Below are positions 25,989 to 37,131 of a DNA stretch of 64,000 nt, piece by piece. The first letter of the stretch is position 1. Every line of letters starts with the position of its first letter. Location: positions 248,001-312,000 of the forward strand of contig NZ_AUBA01000001.1 in assembly GCF_000429005.1 (NCBI RefSeq). Reading direction: 5' to 3'. The notes beneath the pieces were generated by a model. That model did not search any database. It was not told the origin of the DNA and saw only the letters and a list, made by a program, of their open reading frames with translations. Both the position numbers and the translations under genes were made by a program. Source of the stretch: Novosphingobium acidiphilum DSM 19966. GTDB taxonomy: Bacteria; Pseudomonadota; Alphaproteobacteria; Sphingomonadales; Sphingomonadaceae.

Positions 25989-26168
25989 GCAAGGTTCCTT
26001 TCATTTGCTTTCAGGGCGCTGGCACGATTGCCGGCAGCCCTGCCGAGACCCGGGTTCGCACCATGACGCCCAAAATGCGCCATGCGGCCGCCGCTTCACC
26101 GGATGTGCGGGGCCAATCGGACCTTTGTCCGGCAAGCCTGGGCTGCCGGGGTTCGCGTGGAAGGTGGC

Positions 26169-26197
26169 GCATGACCAGACATCGCCGGCGATGTCAA
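26169..26197 (-). promoter_or_regulatory. Candidate rpsD promoter overlapping an 18-bp palindrome
   Basis: Read on the minus strand, TTGACA (26197-26192) is followed by a 17-base spacer and TCATGC (26174-26169). The perfect palindrome GACATCGCCGGCGATGTC (26178-26195) begins inside the -35 and fills the spacer. It could be a repressor site or just a symmetric spacer. The -10 is weak. Confidence 0.45.
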
Positions 26198-26255
26198 GTC
26201 CTGCTGCGAGGGGGGTCGGCAAGACGATGCGACATGACGCGCAGCGACTGCGTGA

Positions 26256-26978
26256 TCACCGGATCCGGCGGTGATGCGCCAGCGTGGTCAGGATGCCGCG
26301 GATGGTGCGCACTTCGAGATGGTTCCACGCGGCCTTGGTAAACATCGTGCGCAAAGTGCGGCGCGTGATCTGGCTGCGGATTTCGGGTTCGAAATAGCCC
26401 AGCGGTTCCAGCATGCCGGTCAGCTGGTCGAACATGCCGTCAAATTCCGCCTGGGAGGCAGGGGGCAGCAGGTCTTCGAGCGGAGGCTGGGCGAGATCTG
26501 CATGCTTTGACCATTCATAGGCGCACAGGATCACCGCCTGCGCCAGGTTCAGCGATGCGAATTCGGGATTGATGGGCACGGTGATGATCGTGCGCGCAAT
26601 CGCCACATCGTCGGTATCAAGGCCCGACCGTTCGGGCCCGAACACGATCGCGCTTTGTGCGGGCGCGCGCACGATTTCGCCCGCCGCCGCTTCGGGCGTG
26701 ATGACCGGCTTGGTCACCCCGCGCTTGCGCACCGTGGTGGCATAGACATGTGCGCAATCGGCGACGGCATCGGCCAGCGTGTCATAGACTTGGGCACGTT
26801 CCAGCACCACGTCCGCACCGGCGGCGGCAGGGCCCGCCGACGGATTGGGCCACCCGTCGCGCGGTGCGACGAGCCGCAGGCGGGTCAGTCCGAAATTCAG
26901 CATCGCGCGCGCCGCCTTGCCGATGTTTTCACCCAGCTGCGGACGCACCAGCACGATGATCGGATCGGGCACGATCAT
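26256..26978 (-). CDS. trmJ: tRNA (cytidine/uridine-2'-O-)-methyltransferase TrmJ-like
   Basis: A 240-residue SPOUT-class (trefoil-knot) RNA methyltransferase. TrmJ modifies the 2'-O of nucleotide 32 in tRNA. Motifs: PQLGENIGKAARAMLNFG (motif 1), IVFGPERSGLDTDDVA (motif 2) and INPEFASLNLAQAVILCAYEW (motif 3, knot). The C-terminal 70 residues are the usual dimer/RNA-binding helical extension. The start overlaps nrdR by 4 bases. Confidence 0.9.
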   Translation of the reverse strand: MIVPDPIIVLVRPQLGENIGKAARAMLNFGLTRLRLVAPRDGWPNPSAGPAAAGADVVLERAQVYDTLADAVADCAHVYATTVRKRGVTKPVITPEAAAGEIVRAPAQSAIVFGPERSGLDTDDVAIARTIITVPINPEFASLNLAQAVILCAYEWSKHADLAQPPLEDLLPPASQAEFDGMFDQLTGMLEPLGYFEPEIRSQITRRTLRTMFTKAAWNHLEVRTIRGILTTLAHHRRIR

Positions 26979-27463
26979 GTCCGGCCGGTCCCGCGCGTCG
27001 GTTCGGGTTGTGCAACCTCGCGCACGGTGCTGGCAAATTCCTCGAAATCGCGCGCCTCGGTAAAATCGCGATAGACGCTGGCAAAGCGGATATAGGCCAC
27101 GCTGTCGACCTGGCGCAGCCCGTCCATCACCATTTCGCCGATCTGGCGCGAAGTCACTTCGTTTTCGCCCATGACCTCGATCTGGCGCTGGATCCCGGTG
27201 ATCAGCTGATCAAGCCGTTCCTGCTCGATCGGCCGTTTGCGGCAGGCCAGGCGCACCGATTGTTCGATCTTGTCCCGATCGAACAGTTCGCGCCGGTCGC
27301 CCGATTTGATCACCATGATCTCGCGCAGTTGCACGCGTTCAAACGTGGTGAACCGCGCGCCGCACCCTTCGCATTGCCGACGCCGGCGGATCGAGGTGTT
27401 GTCCTCGCTCGGCCGGCTGTCTTTTACCTGGCTGTTGTCATGCGCGCAGAACGGGCAACGCAT
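26975..27463 (-). CDS. nrdR: Transcriptional repressor NrdR
   Basis: A 162-residue nucleotide-sensing repressor of ribonucleotide reductase genes. The zinc ribbon is MRCPFCAHD...CEGCGARFTTFE (residues 1-40), and the ATP-cone follows (VIKSGDRRELFDRDKIEQSV onward). ATG 27463 overlaps the glyA stop by one base (TAATG). The glyA-nrdR arrangement is common in proteobacteria. Confidence 0.95.
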   Translation of the reverse strand: MRCPFCAHDNSQVKDSRPSEDNTSIRRRRQCEGCGARFTTFERVQLREIMVIKSGDRRELFDRDKIEQSVRLACRKRPIEQERLDQLITGIQRQIEVMGENEVTSRQIGEMVMDGLRQVDSVAYIRFASVYRDFTEARDFEEFASTVREVAQPEPTRGTGRT

Positions 27464-28776
27464 TACATTTCCGGATAGATCGGGTAGGCCGCGCAAAGAT
27501 CGGCAACACGATCGCGCACACGCTGTTCGACCTGGCCATCGCCCTCATCGCCATTGCGCGCCAGACCTTCGACGACCTCGGCGATCAATTGTCCGACGAT
27601 GCGGAATTCGTCTTCGCGAAACCCGCGGGTGGTTGCCGCCGGCGTGCCCAGGCGGATGCCCGAGGTGACAAAGGGCGACCGCTTGTCGAAAGGCACGCCA
27701 TTCTTGTTGCAGGTCAGCCAGGCGCGATCGAGGCCCTTTTCCGCGGACTTGCCGGTCACGTCCTTGGGCGACAGGTCGGCCAGCATCAGGTGGTTGTCGG
27801 TGCCGCCCGATACGATGGCAATGCCATGATCCTGCAGGCTGGCGGCCAGCGCCTTGGCATTGGCAACCACCTGGTGGGCATAGGCCTTGAATTCGGGGCG
27901 CAGCGCTTCGCCAAAAGCCACCGCCTTGGCTGCGATGGTGTGGACCATCGGGCCGCCCTGCAGGCCGGGGAACACCGCCATGTTGAACTTCTTGGCCAGC
28001 GCTTCGTCGTTGGTCAGGATAATGCCTGAACGCGGGCCGCGCAGCGACTTGTGCGTGGTCGAGGTGACGACATGGGCATGCTGCATCGGCGAGGAATGCG
28101 CGCCGCCCGCAACGAGCCCCGAAATGTGCGACATGTCGACCAGCAGGTATGCGCCCACTTCGTCGGCAATTGCGCGGAACGCCGCCCAATCCCATTCGCG
28201 CGAATAGGCGGTGCCGCCCGCAATGATCAGCTTGGGCTTGTGCTCACGCGCCAGCGCGGCGACGTTGTCCATGTCGATGCGGTGATCGTCGGCACGCACG
28301 CCATAAGGGATGGGGTGGAACCACTTGCCGCTCATGTTGACGGGCGAACCGTGCGTCAGGTGGCCGCCCGAATTGAGATCGAGGCCCATGAAGCTGTCGC
28401 CCGGCTGCAGCAGCGCCAGGAACACCGCCTGGTTCATCTGGCTGCCCGAATTGGGCTGCACATTGGCGAAATCGCAGCCGAACAGCGCCTTGGCACGTTC
28501 AATCGCCAGGTTTTCGACCACGTCGGCATATTCGCAGCCGCCGTAATAGCGCTTGCCCGGATAGCCTTCGGCATATTTGTTGGTGAAGATCGATCCGGTC
28601 GCTTCGAGCACGGCCAGGCTGGTCACGTTTTCCGACGCGATCAGTTCGATCTTGGTCTGCTGACGGTGCAGTTCGTGGCGGATCGCCGAAAAGATCTCGG
28701 GATCGGCGCTTTCCAGATGTTCGACGAAGAATCCCGCTTTGCGGATGTCCGGCGCGGTCGTGGTGGCTGCGGTCAT
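27463..28776 (-). CDS. glyA: Serine hydroxymethyltransferase
   Basis: A 437-residue PLP enzyme that interconverts serine and glycine with tetrahydrofolate, supplying one-carbon units. The PLP lysine is in VTSTTHKSLRGPRSG. ENVTSLAVLEATGSIFTNKYAEGYPG is the folate/PLP N-terminal signature. Start at 28776 behind AAGGAG. It lies 22 bases after rpiB and is translationally linked to nrdR. Confidence 0.97.
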   Translation of the reverse strand: MTAATTTAPDIRKAGFFVEHLESADPEIFSAIRHELHRQQTKIELIASENVTSLAVLEATGSIFTNKYAEGYPGKRYYGGCEYADVVENLAIERAKALFGCDFANVQPNSGSQMNQAVFLALLQPGDSFMGLDLNSGGHLTHGSPVNMSGKWFHPIPYGVRADDHRIDMDNVAALAREHKPKLIIAGGTAYSREWDWAAFRAIADEVGAYLLVDMSHISGLVAGGAHSSPMQHAHVVTSTTHKSLRGPRSGIILTNDEALAKKFNMAVFPGLQGGPMVHTIAAKAVAFGEALRPEFKAYAHQVVANAKALAASLQDHGIAIVSGGTDNHLMLADLSPKDVTGKSAEKGLDRAWLTCNKNGVPFDKRSPFVTSGIRLGTPAATTRGFREDEFRIVGQLIAEVVEGLARNGDEGDGQVEQRVRDRVADLCAAYPIYPEM

Positions 28777-28798
28777 CGGGTGGGCTCCTTATGGCAGA

Positions 28799-29236
28799 TC
28801 AGAGGGTGGGGTGGGAAAGTTTGGCCACGCGGCCTTCGTGGCGGCCGCCGGCAAAGGTCGCAGTCAGAAATGCCTCGAGGCACGCCTTGGCCTGATCGAC
28901 GCCGATCAGCCGCGCGCCCATGGCAATCACGTTGGCATCGTTGTGTTCGCGCGCCAGCGTCGCCGAATAGGGGTCGGACACCAGCGCTGCGCGACAGGCC
29001 GCATCACGGTTGACCGCAATCGAAATGCCGATGCCCGATCCGCACAGCGCGACGCCGCGTTCAACGTCACCCGTCGCGATCGCCCGGGCCAGCGTATAAC
29101 CGAAATCGGGGTAATCCACCCGCGCGTCGCTGAACGGCCCCAGGTCAACCACATCGTGGCCCCATTCGGCCAGGGCTTCGGCAAGTTCGGCCTTGAGCGC
29201 GAACGCGGCGTGATCGGAAGCGATGGCAATGCGCAA
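28799..29236 (-). CDS. rpiB: Ribose-5-phosphate isomerase B
   Basis: A 145-residue RpiB/LacA-type isomerase converting ribose-5-P and ribulose-5-P in the pentose phosphate pathway. It has the N-terminal IAIASDHAAFALK, the catalytic-Cys loop GVALCGSGIGISIAVN, and the C-terminal NVIAMGARLIG. I chose the TTG at 29236, where homology begins. The longer frame upstream has no family resemblance and contains no good ATG in frame. First gene of rpiB-glyA-nrdR-trmJ. Confidence 0.9.
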   Translation of the reverse strand: MRIAIASDHAAFALKAELAEALAEWGHDVVDLGPFSDARVDYPDFGYTLARAIATGDVERGVALCGSGIGISIAVNRDAACRAALVSDPYSATLAREHNDANVIAMGARLIGVDQAKACLEAFLTATFAGGRHEGRVAKLSHPTL

Positions 29237-29391
29237 CGGTGGGGGACCTGACTGTCGATTGACGGGATTCGGTGTTTCGCGCCCATAAGGCCATCTGCGC
29301 TTGGGCACCACATAATTTGCCTTTATGGTCTGTGCACGACGCGTCACCGGCAAGGGGGTGCGGCGCCATCGGTTGTTTCGGGGGATATTGC

Positions 29392-31131
29392 ATGATCGGT
29401 CGGTACTGGCCTGCATTCACGGCGCTGATCCTGGCACTGGTGCTGACCCTGGTGGGCACGACCACACCCTGGCCTGCCGGAACAGGCGCTGCTGCCGATA
29501 CGTTTTCTGCAGCACGCGCGATGGCCGATGTGCGGGTGATCGCAACCGAACCGCACCCCGCGGGGTCGGCTGCCGATGCGCGGCTGCGCGATTATCTTGC
29601 CACGCGGCTTGCCCACCTGGGCATGACCGTGCGGGCCGATGCATTTGCCGCCGATCCCGCGCACATCGCGCGGTTCATCAGCTGGGGCAGCCCTGCCGAT
29701 CGCCCGCACACGCTGGTCAATCTGGTGGCGGTGCTGCCCGGTCGCAATCGCGCATTGCCCGCGGTGGCGCTGATGGCGCATCATGACAGCGTGTCCGGAT
29801 CGCCCGGTGCCGCCGATGATGGCGCAGGGGTCGCGGCGATTTTGGAAACCGTGCGGGCGCTGGCCGCCGATCCGGGCCGCCAGCGTGATCTGATCGTGAT
29901 CTTTACCGATGGTGAGGAAATCGGGCTGGACGGCGCGCGCCATGTCTTTCGCGGCGCGCCGCCACCCCCTGATCCATTGCGCGATCATATCGGCGCGGTG
30001 ATCAATCTTGAGGCGCGCGGCGGGGGTGGACGGGCCATGTTGTTCCAGACCGCCAATGCCAATGGCGAAGCAGTCGCGCTGGCCACGCGGGTGGTGCACC
30101 ATCCTGCGGGATCGTCGCTTGCCGTGTTTCTCTATCGCGTGCTGCCCAATGACACCGATCTGACCATGGCGCAGCCGTGGATGGGCGAACACGGGGTGCA
30201 GGCGTTCAACTATGCCTTTATCGGGCGGCCCGGTCTGTACCATTCGCCCAAGGCCACCGCCGACCGGCTGGACCAAGGCGCGTTGCAGGACATGGGCGGG
30301 CAGGTGCTCGATCTGACGCGCGCGCTGGTCACCGCGCCCGGTCTGCCGCGGCCCGCGCCCGATCTGGTTTTTTTCGATGTGTTCGGCTTTGCGTTGGTGA
30401 CTTTTCCCCTGTGGACGGGGTGGATCATGCTGGCGCTGTCGGCACTGGCGATTGGCGCGGTGGGGGCCCAGCACGGGCGCGGTCGTGGCCATTTGCGCGC
30501 GGCGCTGGGCGGGGCGGGGCGGATGCTGGGCCTGGCCGGGCTGACCGCGCTGCTGGTGATGGGCGCCAATCTGGTGTCGTTTCATGTCGGTGGGCCGAAC
30601 TATTACGACCGGTTGGCAGCCACGCCCTGGCTTGAGGCGATGGCGACGGCCAGCGCGCTGGCAGCGTTTTTCATCGTGGTGGGCCGCTGGCGTCCGGGGC
30701 GCGCTGCGCTGGCCGGCGCGTTCGTGCCGCTGTGGCTGGCGGCTCTCGTGATGCAGGTGCTGGCGCCGGTGGCGGCGTATGTGCTGATTTTGCCGGTGCT
30801 GCTGGCGGCGGTCTGCGCGCTGATCCCGGCGGGTCGCTGGACCACGCCGCTCGCCGTCCTGATCGCGGGCGTGGTGATGGGGTACCAGTTCATGCTGGGC
30901 CATGAAATGCTGCAGGCCGTCGGCAGCGATCTGCCGCTGGTGGTGACCCTGCCGCTGGTGCTGGCCACGCTCGCGATCCTGCCGCTGTGGCAGCCGCTGT
31001 CGCGCAAAGGTCGGCGCGGGGCGGTGTTTGTGTTTGCCATGGTGGCGCTGGTGCTGTCACTCGCGATCCGTGCTGCACCGATCTCCGACACGATCCCGCC
31101 CTACAGCAGAACGACCAGACCGGTGTCGTAA
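29392..31131 (+). CDS. M28 family peptidase with C-terminal membrane domain
   Basis: A 579-residue protein: an N-terminal signal-anchor (about 8-24), a periplasmic zinc aminopeptidase domain (about 40-345) and a polytopic C-terminal domain of roughly seven or eight helices (about 360-575). Zinc and catalytic residues are seen: H130 with D132 (AHHDS), D142 in GAADDGAG, E175-E176 in TDGEEIG, E207 in NLEARG, and His in YHSPKATAD. The layout resembles the endoplasmic-reticulum metallopeptidase (Fxna) type rather than secreted aminopeptidases. Substrate unknown. GGGGGAT precedes ATG 29392. Divergent from rpiB. Confidence 0.85.
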   Translation: MIGRYWPAFTALILALVLTLVGTTTPWPAGTGAAADTFSAARAMADVRVIATEPHPAGSAADARLRDYLATRLAHLGMTVRADAFAADPAHIARFISWGSPADRPHTLVNLVAVLPGRNRALPAVALMAHHDSVSGSPGAADDGAGVAAILETVRALAADPGRQRDLIVIFTDGEEIGLDGARHVFRGAPPPPDPLRDHIGAVINLEARGGGGRAMLFQTANANGEAVALATRVVHHPAGSSLAVFLYRVLPNDTDLTMAQPWMGEHGVQAFNYAFIGRPGLYHSPKATADRLDQGALQDMGGQVLDLTRALVTAPGLPRPAPDLVFFDVFGFALVTFPLWTGWIMLALSALAIGAVGAQHGRGRGHLRAALGGAGRMLGLAGLTALLVMGANLVSFHVGGPNYYDRLAATPWLEAMATASALAAFFIVVGRWRPGRAALAGAFVPLWLAALVMQVLAPVAAYVLILPVLLAAVCALIPAGRWTTPLAVLIAGVVMGYQFMLGHEMLQAVGSDLPLVVTLPLVLATLAILPLWQPLSRKGRRGAVFVFAMVALVLSLAIRAAPISDTIPPYSRTTRPVS

Positions 31132-31243
31132 ACCGACGATCGTGCAACAAGCCCGTTCGTGCCGAGCACAGGGGCATTTTTTGAACCGATCGAAGACATG
31201 GCGCGATCGCGGCCGGAGCTATCGGCAACCCGCGGCCGCCCCC

Positions 31244-31282
31244 CAAAAACAACAACGCGCCGATGTTGCCATCGGCGCGTTG
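31244..31282 (-). terminator. Rho-independent terminator of rpoD
   Basis: On the minus strand a 13-bp perfect stem (31253-31265 with 31270-31282, loop 31266-31269) is followed by TTGTTTTTGG. It lies 33 bases past the rpoD stop. Confidence 0.85.
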
Positions 31283-31314
31283 CATGATCTTGCAAGTATC
31301 GAGCCCCCGGCGCG

Positions 31315-33321
<2,007 letters not shown>

Positions 33322-33367
33322 TGAACCCCGATACCGTTTGTTCGAGCCACGCCAGATTTTTCGCGCA

Positions 33368-33399
33368 GCGCCTTCGTTTCAGGCGCCGCTATAATTATA
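33368..33399 (-). other. Hairpin and TATAATTATA palindrome in dnaG-rpoD junction
   Basis: GCGCCT and AGGCGC (33368-33386) form a stem with a 7-base loop. TATAATTATA (33390-33399) overlaps the dnaG stop codon and offers a consensus -10 on the minus strand, though no -35 is evident at 17 bases. It may be a secondary rpoD promoter and/or a processing hairpin, as known for the E. coli dnaG-rpoD junction. Confidence 0.35.
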
Positions 33400-35284
33400 A
33401 CGCAGCACGAGCACGACCCATTTGCCCCAACCGTGCGCGCAATGCCAGCTTTCGTTGCACCAGCCGCTGCTGTTCGGCAAAACTCTGTTCGGTCAGCTCG
33501 TGCTGGGTCTTTGCATTCGCTTCTGCCAATGCCAATTCAACCAGCGGTAATTCCACGATAATCTCGATGGATTCGGCAATTCCCGAAGGATCGCCCCGCG
33601 CAATGAATTCGTACGGCATCCCGGCAAGATCGTCTGAGGTCGGCACAATCAGACCCCGAGAGCCCAATTTGGTGACGAGATCCGACATTTCAAGACCGGG
33701 TCCGTCCTCATCGGCACCATGCTGATCGCCCAGTTCGAGCAGCGAATCGAGCAGGCCGTCGGCGGTAAGGTCCGATGGTGCGATTCGCGCCATCTGTTCG
33801 CCGTGGCGGCGGATCAGCCGCGGATCGGCGATCAGGCCCAGCAGCACCGCCGCCAGCAGCGGGCGCAAGGTTATCATGACCTGTCCGACCTTTTGCATCT
33901 GGGTCAGGCTTTCGGGCGGCAACGGCGGCTCTGGCGGCATCCAGCGGCCGTTCGGCCCCTTGGTCCCGCGCCGCTGCGGGGTAAAGGCGGGTCGCTGCGG
34001 CGCTGCGGGGTCGCGTTGGGGATAGGCCAGCGCGCCAAACCGGTCGAGCAGATCGCGGCGATAGAGCGCGCGGATGTCGGGGTGCTGGATTGTCTCGGTG
34101 GCTTCGACCAGGCGCTGTTTCAGTCCGGCCTTGTCTTCGGGCGTGGTCAGTGGTGCAGCATCGCGTTCGGTCTGCCACAGCGCCTCGATCAACGACACGC
34201 CCTGGGCCAGCATCGCCTCCATCGCCGCGGGGCCTTGCGTCTTGACCACGTCGTCGGGGTCCATGCCGGCGGGCAGAGTGACGATCGACAGGCTGTGCCC
34301 CGGTTTCAGCAGCGGCAGCGCACGGGTCAGCGCGCGGCGTGCCGCCCGCTGCCCGGCGGCATCGCCGTCGAAACACAACACCGGGCACGGCACCACCTGC
34401 CACAGCCGCGCGATCTGGTCTTCGGTCAGCGCCGTGCCCAGCGGTGCGACCGCTTCGGCAATTCCGGCATTGGCCAGCGCGACCACGTCCATATAGCCTT
34501 CGACCACGACCATCCGCCCCGATCCGCGTGCGGGCGGTGCCGCGCGGTGCAGGTTGTACAGCGTGCGGCCTTTGTCGAACAACGGCGTGTCGGGTGAATT
34601 GAGGTATTTGGGTGCGTCGGATTTTTCGGCGGTCAGGATGCGCCCGCCAAACGCGATCACCCGTCCGCGCGTGTCATGGATGGGCAGCATCAGCCGCCCG
34701 CGGAACCGGTCATAGGGATCGCGGCCCTCGACCGAAATCAGCAGGCCCGCCTCGATCAGCTGCTCGACGCCGAATTCACCCAGCGCCGATTTGAGCGCGC
34801 CGCGCGAATCGGGGGCAAAGCCAAACCCGAACGTTTCGATCACGCCCCGCGAAAACCCGCGCGTGGCAAGATAGGTGCGCGCGGCCTGGCCACCATCGCC
34901 CGCCAGATTGCGCACAAAGAAGTCCTGCGCCGCCGCCATTGTATCGTGCAGGGTCTTGGCCGCTTCGGCACGTTTGGCTGCGCGCGGATCGGGTGCCGGC
35001 ACCTCCATCCCGGCCAGCACCGCCAATTCCTTGACCGCGTCCATGAACGGCAGGCCCTGGTGTTCGGTCATCCAGCGAATCGCATCGCCGTGCGCACCGC
35101 AGCCAAAGCAGTGATAGAACCCCTTGTCGTCGTTGATCGTGAAACTGGGGCTTTTCTCGTTGTGAAACGGACAGCACGCCTTGAATTCGCGCCCCGCCTT
35201 GGTCACGCGCACAGTGCGCCCGATCAGCCCCGACAGGCTGGTCCGGGCGCGCAGTTCATCCAGCCACTGCGGGGTCAGGCTCAT
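33395..35284 (-). CDS. dnaG: DNA primase
   Basis: A 629-residue replication primase. The CHC2 zinc domain is in CCPFHNEKSPSF and FYHCFGCGAHGD (about 37-66). The catalytic TOPRIM domain holds MVVVEGYMDVVAL and CFDGDAAGQRAA. The C-terminal DnaB-interaction domain is alanine/leucine-rich and diverged. The start overlaps the stop of the yqeY-like gene by 4 bases. Confidence 0.96.
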   Translation of the reverse strand: MSLTPQWLDELRARTSLSGLIGRTVRVTKAGREFKACCPFHNEKSPSFTINDDKGFYHCFGCGAHGDAIRWMTEHQGLPFMDAVKELAVLAGMEVPAPDPRAAKRAEAAKTLHDTMAAAQDFFVRNLAGDGGQAARTYLATRGFSRGVIETFGFGFAPDSRGALKSALGEFGVEQLIEAGLLISVEGRDPYDRFRGRLMLPIHDTRGRVIAFGGRILTAEKSDAPKYLNSPDTPLFDKGRTLYNLHRAAPPARGSGRMVVVEGYMDVVALANAGIAEAVAPLGTALTEDQIARLWQVVPCPVLCFDGDAAGQRAARRALTRALPLLKPGHSLSIVTLPAGMDPDDVVKTQGPAAMEAMLAQGVSLIEALWQTERDAAPLTTPEDKAGLKQRLVEATETIQHPDIRALYRRDLLDRFGALAYPQRDPAAPQRPAFTPQRRGTKGPNGRWMPPEPPLPPESLTQMQKVGQVMITLRPLLAAVLLGLIADPRLIRRHGEQMARIAPSDLTADGLLDSLLELGDQHGADEDGPGLEMSDLVTKLGSRGLIVPTSDDLAGMPYEFIARGDPSGIAESIEIIVELPLVELALAEANAKTQHELTEQSFAEQQRLVQRKLALRARLGQMGRARAAL

Positions 35285-35739
35285 CCGTTCGCCAGCGCGG
35301 CTTTCACCAGCGCACTGGCGGCACCCATGTCGATTTCGGTGCCATGGCGCGCTTTCAACGGGCCAAGCACTTTGCCCATGTCCTTGGGGCCGGCCGCACC
35401 GGTTTCGGCGATGATCGCCGCGATCGCCGCCTTGACCGCGTCGTCGGTCATCCGTGCGGGCAGGAACTCCTCGATCACGGCCAGTTCGCTGCGTTCGATA
35501 TCGGCCAGTTCCTGCCTGTCGCCCTGTTCGTACAATGTGATCGATTCGCGGCGCTGCTTGACCATTTTTTGCAGCACATCAACCACCAGCACATCGTCGT
35601 CGGGCTGGGTCGCGGCGGTGCGCAATTCGATGTCGCGGTCTTTCACTTTGGCCAGAATCAACCGCACGGCGGCCAGGCGCGGCTTGTCGCCGGCCTTCAT
35701 CGCGGAAATCTGGGCGGCCTTGATGGTGTCGCGGATCAT
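35281..35739 (-). CDS. GatB/YqeY domain protein
   Basis: A 152-residue stand-alone GatB/YqeY-domain protein, similar to the tRNA-binding tail of the GatB amidotransferase subunit. It has MIRDTIKAAQISAMKAGDK at the N terminus and GPKDMGKVLGPLKARH near the C terminus. Role uncertain; some homologues assist tRNA-dependent amidation. ATG 35739 was chosen because family homology begins there. It leads dnaG-rpoD, a regular arrangement in alphaproteobacteria. Confidence 0.9.
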   Translation of the reverse strand: MIRDTIKAAQISAMKAGDKPRLAAVRLILAKVKDRDIELRTAATQPDDDVLVVDVLQKMVKQRRESITLYEQGDRQELADIERSELAVIEEFLPARMTDDAVKAAIAAIIAETGAAGPKDMGKVLGPLKARHGTEIDMGAASALVKAALANG

Positions 35740-35895
35740 GATCGAAGGGTTCCTGAAAATGCGTGTCAAACGCCTGTCACCACCCCTTAAGCGAAGAATC
35801 TGGTGACGGCTAGGTTGACGCTGCCGTCCGATGCGCCTAGCGGGCGAACCTTAGCAACATCGCCATAAACCCTGACCAACGGAGCGCCCCAGACC

Positions 35896-37065
35896 ATGGC
35901 CGACCCCGCATTTTCGCACGCGCCCAAACCAGATGGCGCGACGGGTTGCCTTGTTCTTGCCGATGGGTCGGTTGCCTGGGGCCGTGGCTTTGGCGCGGTG
36001 GGCAACGCGGTGGGCGAAGTCTGCTTCAACACCGCTATGACCGGGTATCAGGAAGTGATGACCGACCCCAGCTATGCCGGGCAGATCGTGACCTTCACGT
36101 TTCCCCACATCGGCAATGTCGGCACCAACAGCGAAGACAATGAAAGCCACGGCGTCGCCGGCGCGGTGGCCTGCATCGTGCGTGAAGATGTAACCGCACC
36201 GGCCAATTTCCGCAGCCAGGGTACGTTTGGCCACTGGCTGGAACTTCACGGCAAAATCGGCCTTGCTGGCATCGATACGCGGGCGTTGACCCGCCGGATC
36301 CGGTTGCTGGGCGCGCCCAATGCGGTGATCGCGCATGCGCCGGACGGCGTGTTCGATATCGAGGCGCTGCTTGATCGCGCACGCGCCTGGCCGGGCCTTG
36401 AAGGCATGGATCTGGCGCGCAAGGTCAGCCGCGAAGGGCACGAAGCCTGGTCGGGTTCGATCTGGCATCTGGGCAAGGGCTATACCCTGCCCACCGGCAC
36501 TGGCCGCCCGCATGTGGTGGCGATCGATTACGGTGCAAAGGACAATATCTTTCGCAACCTTGTGGCCGCAGGCGCCGACGTGACCGTGGTGCCCGCCGAA
36601 ACATCGCTCGATGCGGTCATGGCGTTGAAGCCTGCCGGCGTGTTCCTGTCGAACGGACCGGGCGATCCGGCGGCGACCGGCGCCTATGCGGTGCCGGTGA
36701 TCAAGGGGCTGCTGGACGCCGATGTGCCGGTGTTCGGGATTTGCCTTGGCCACCAGATGCTGGCGCTGGCCACCGGCGCGCAGACCATCAAGATGCACCA
36801 GGGCCACCGCGGCGCAAACCATCCGGTCAAGCGGCTTGGCGACAATGTGGTCGAAATCACCAGCATGAACCACGGCTTTGCGGTCGATGCGGCAACGCTG
36901 CCCGCAGGCGTGGTCGAAACCCACGTGTCGCTGTTCGACGGATCGAATTGCGGCATCGAACTGACCGCCAAACGCGCGTTCAGCGTGCAATATCACCCCG
37001 AAGCAAGCCCCGGGCCGCAGGACAGTCTTTACCTGTTCGAAAAATTTGTGGGCGGATTGGGCTAA
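35896..37065 (+). CDS. carA: Carbamoyl-phosphate synthase small subunit
   Basis: A 389-residue glutamine amidotransferase subunit that supplies ammonia to CarB for arginine and pyrimidine synthesis. The class I triad is present: Cys in FGICLGHQML, and His and Glu in QYHPEASPGP. The N-terminal half carries the CarA-specific domain (TGYQEVMTDPSYAGQIVTFT). The 156 bases upstream are shared with the divergent yqeY-dnaG-rpoD group; I see no clear leader peptide or ARG box. Confidence 0.97.
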   Translation: MADPAFSHAPKPDGATGCLVLADGSVAWGRGFGAVGNAVGEVCFNTAMTGYQEVMTDPSYAGQIVTFTFPHIGNVGTNSEDNESHGVAGAVACIVREDVTAPANFRSQGTFGHWLELHGKIGLAGIDTRALTRRIRLLGAPNAVIAHAPDGVFDIEALLDRARAWPGLEGMDLARKVSREGHEAWSGSIWHLGKGYTLPTGTGRPHVVAIDYGAKDNIFRNLVAAGADVTVVPAETSLDAVMALKPAGVFLSNGPGDPAATGAYAVPVIKGLLDADVPVFGICLGHQMLALATGAQTIKMHQGHRGANHPVKRLGDNVVEITSMNHGFAVDAATLPAGVVETHVSLFDGSNCGIELTAKRAFSVQYHPEASPGPQDSLYLFEKFVGGLG

Positions 37066-37131
37066 GCTTTGGCTTGCCTGTCATCCGCCTGCGCATATTC
37101 CCTTCCTTCCAGTCTGGCAGCATAACCCACC

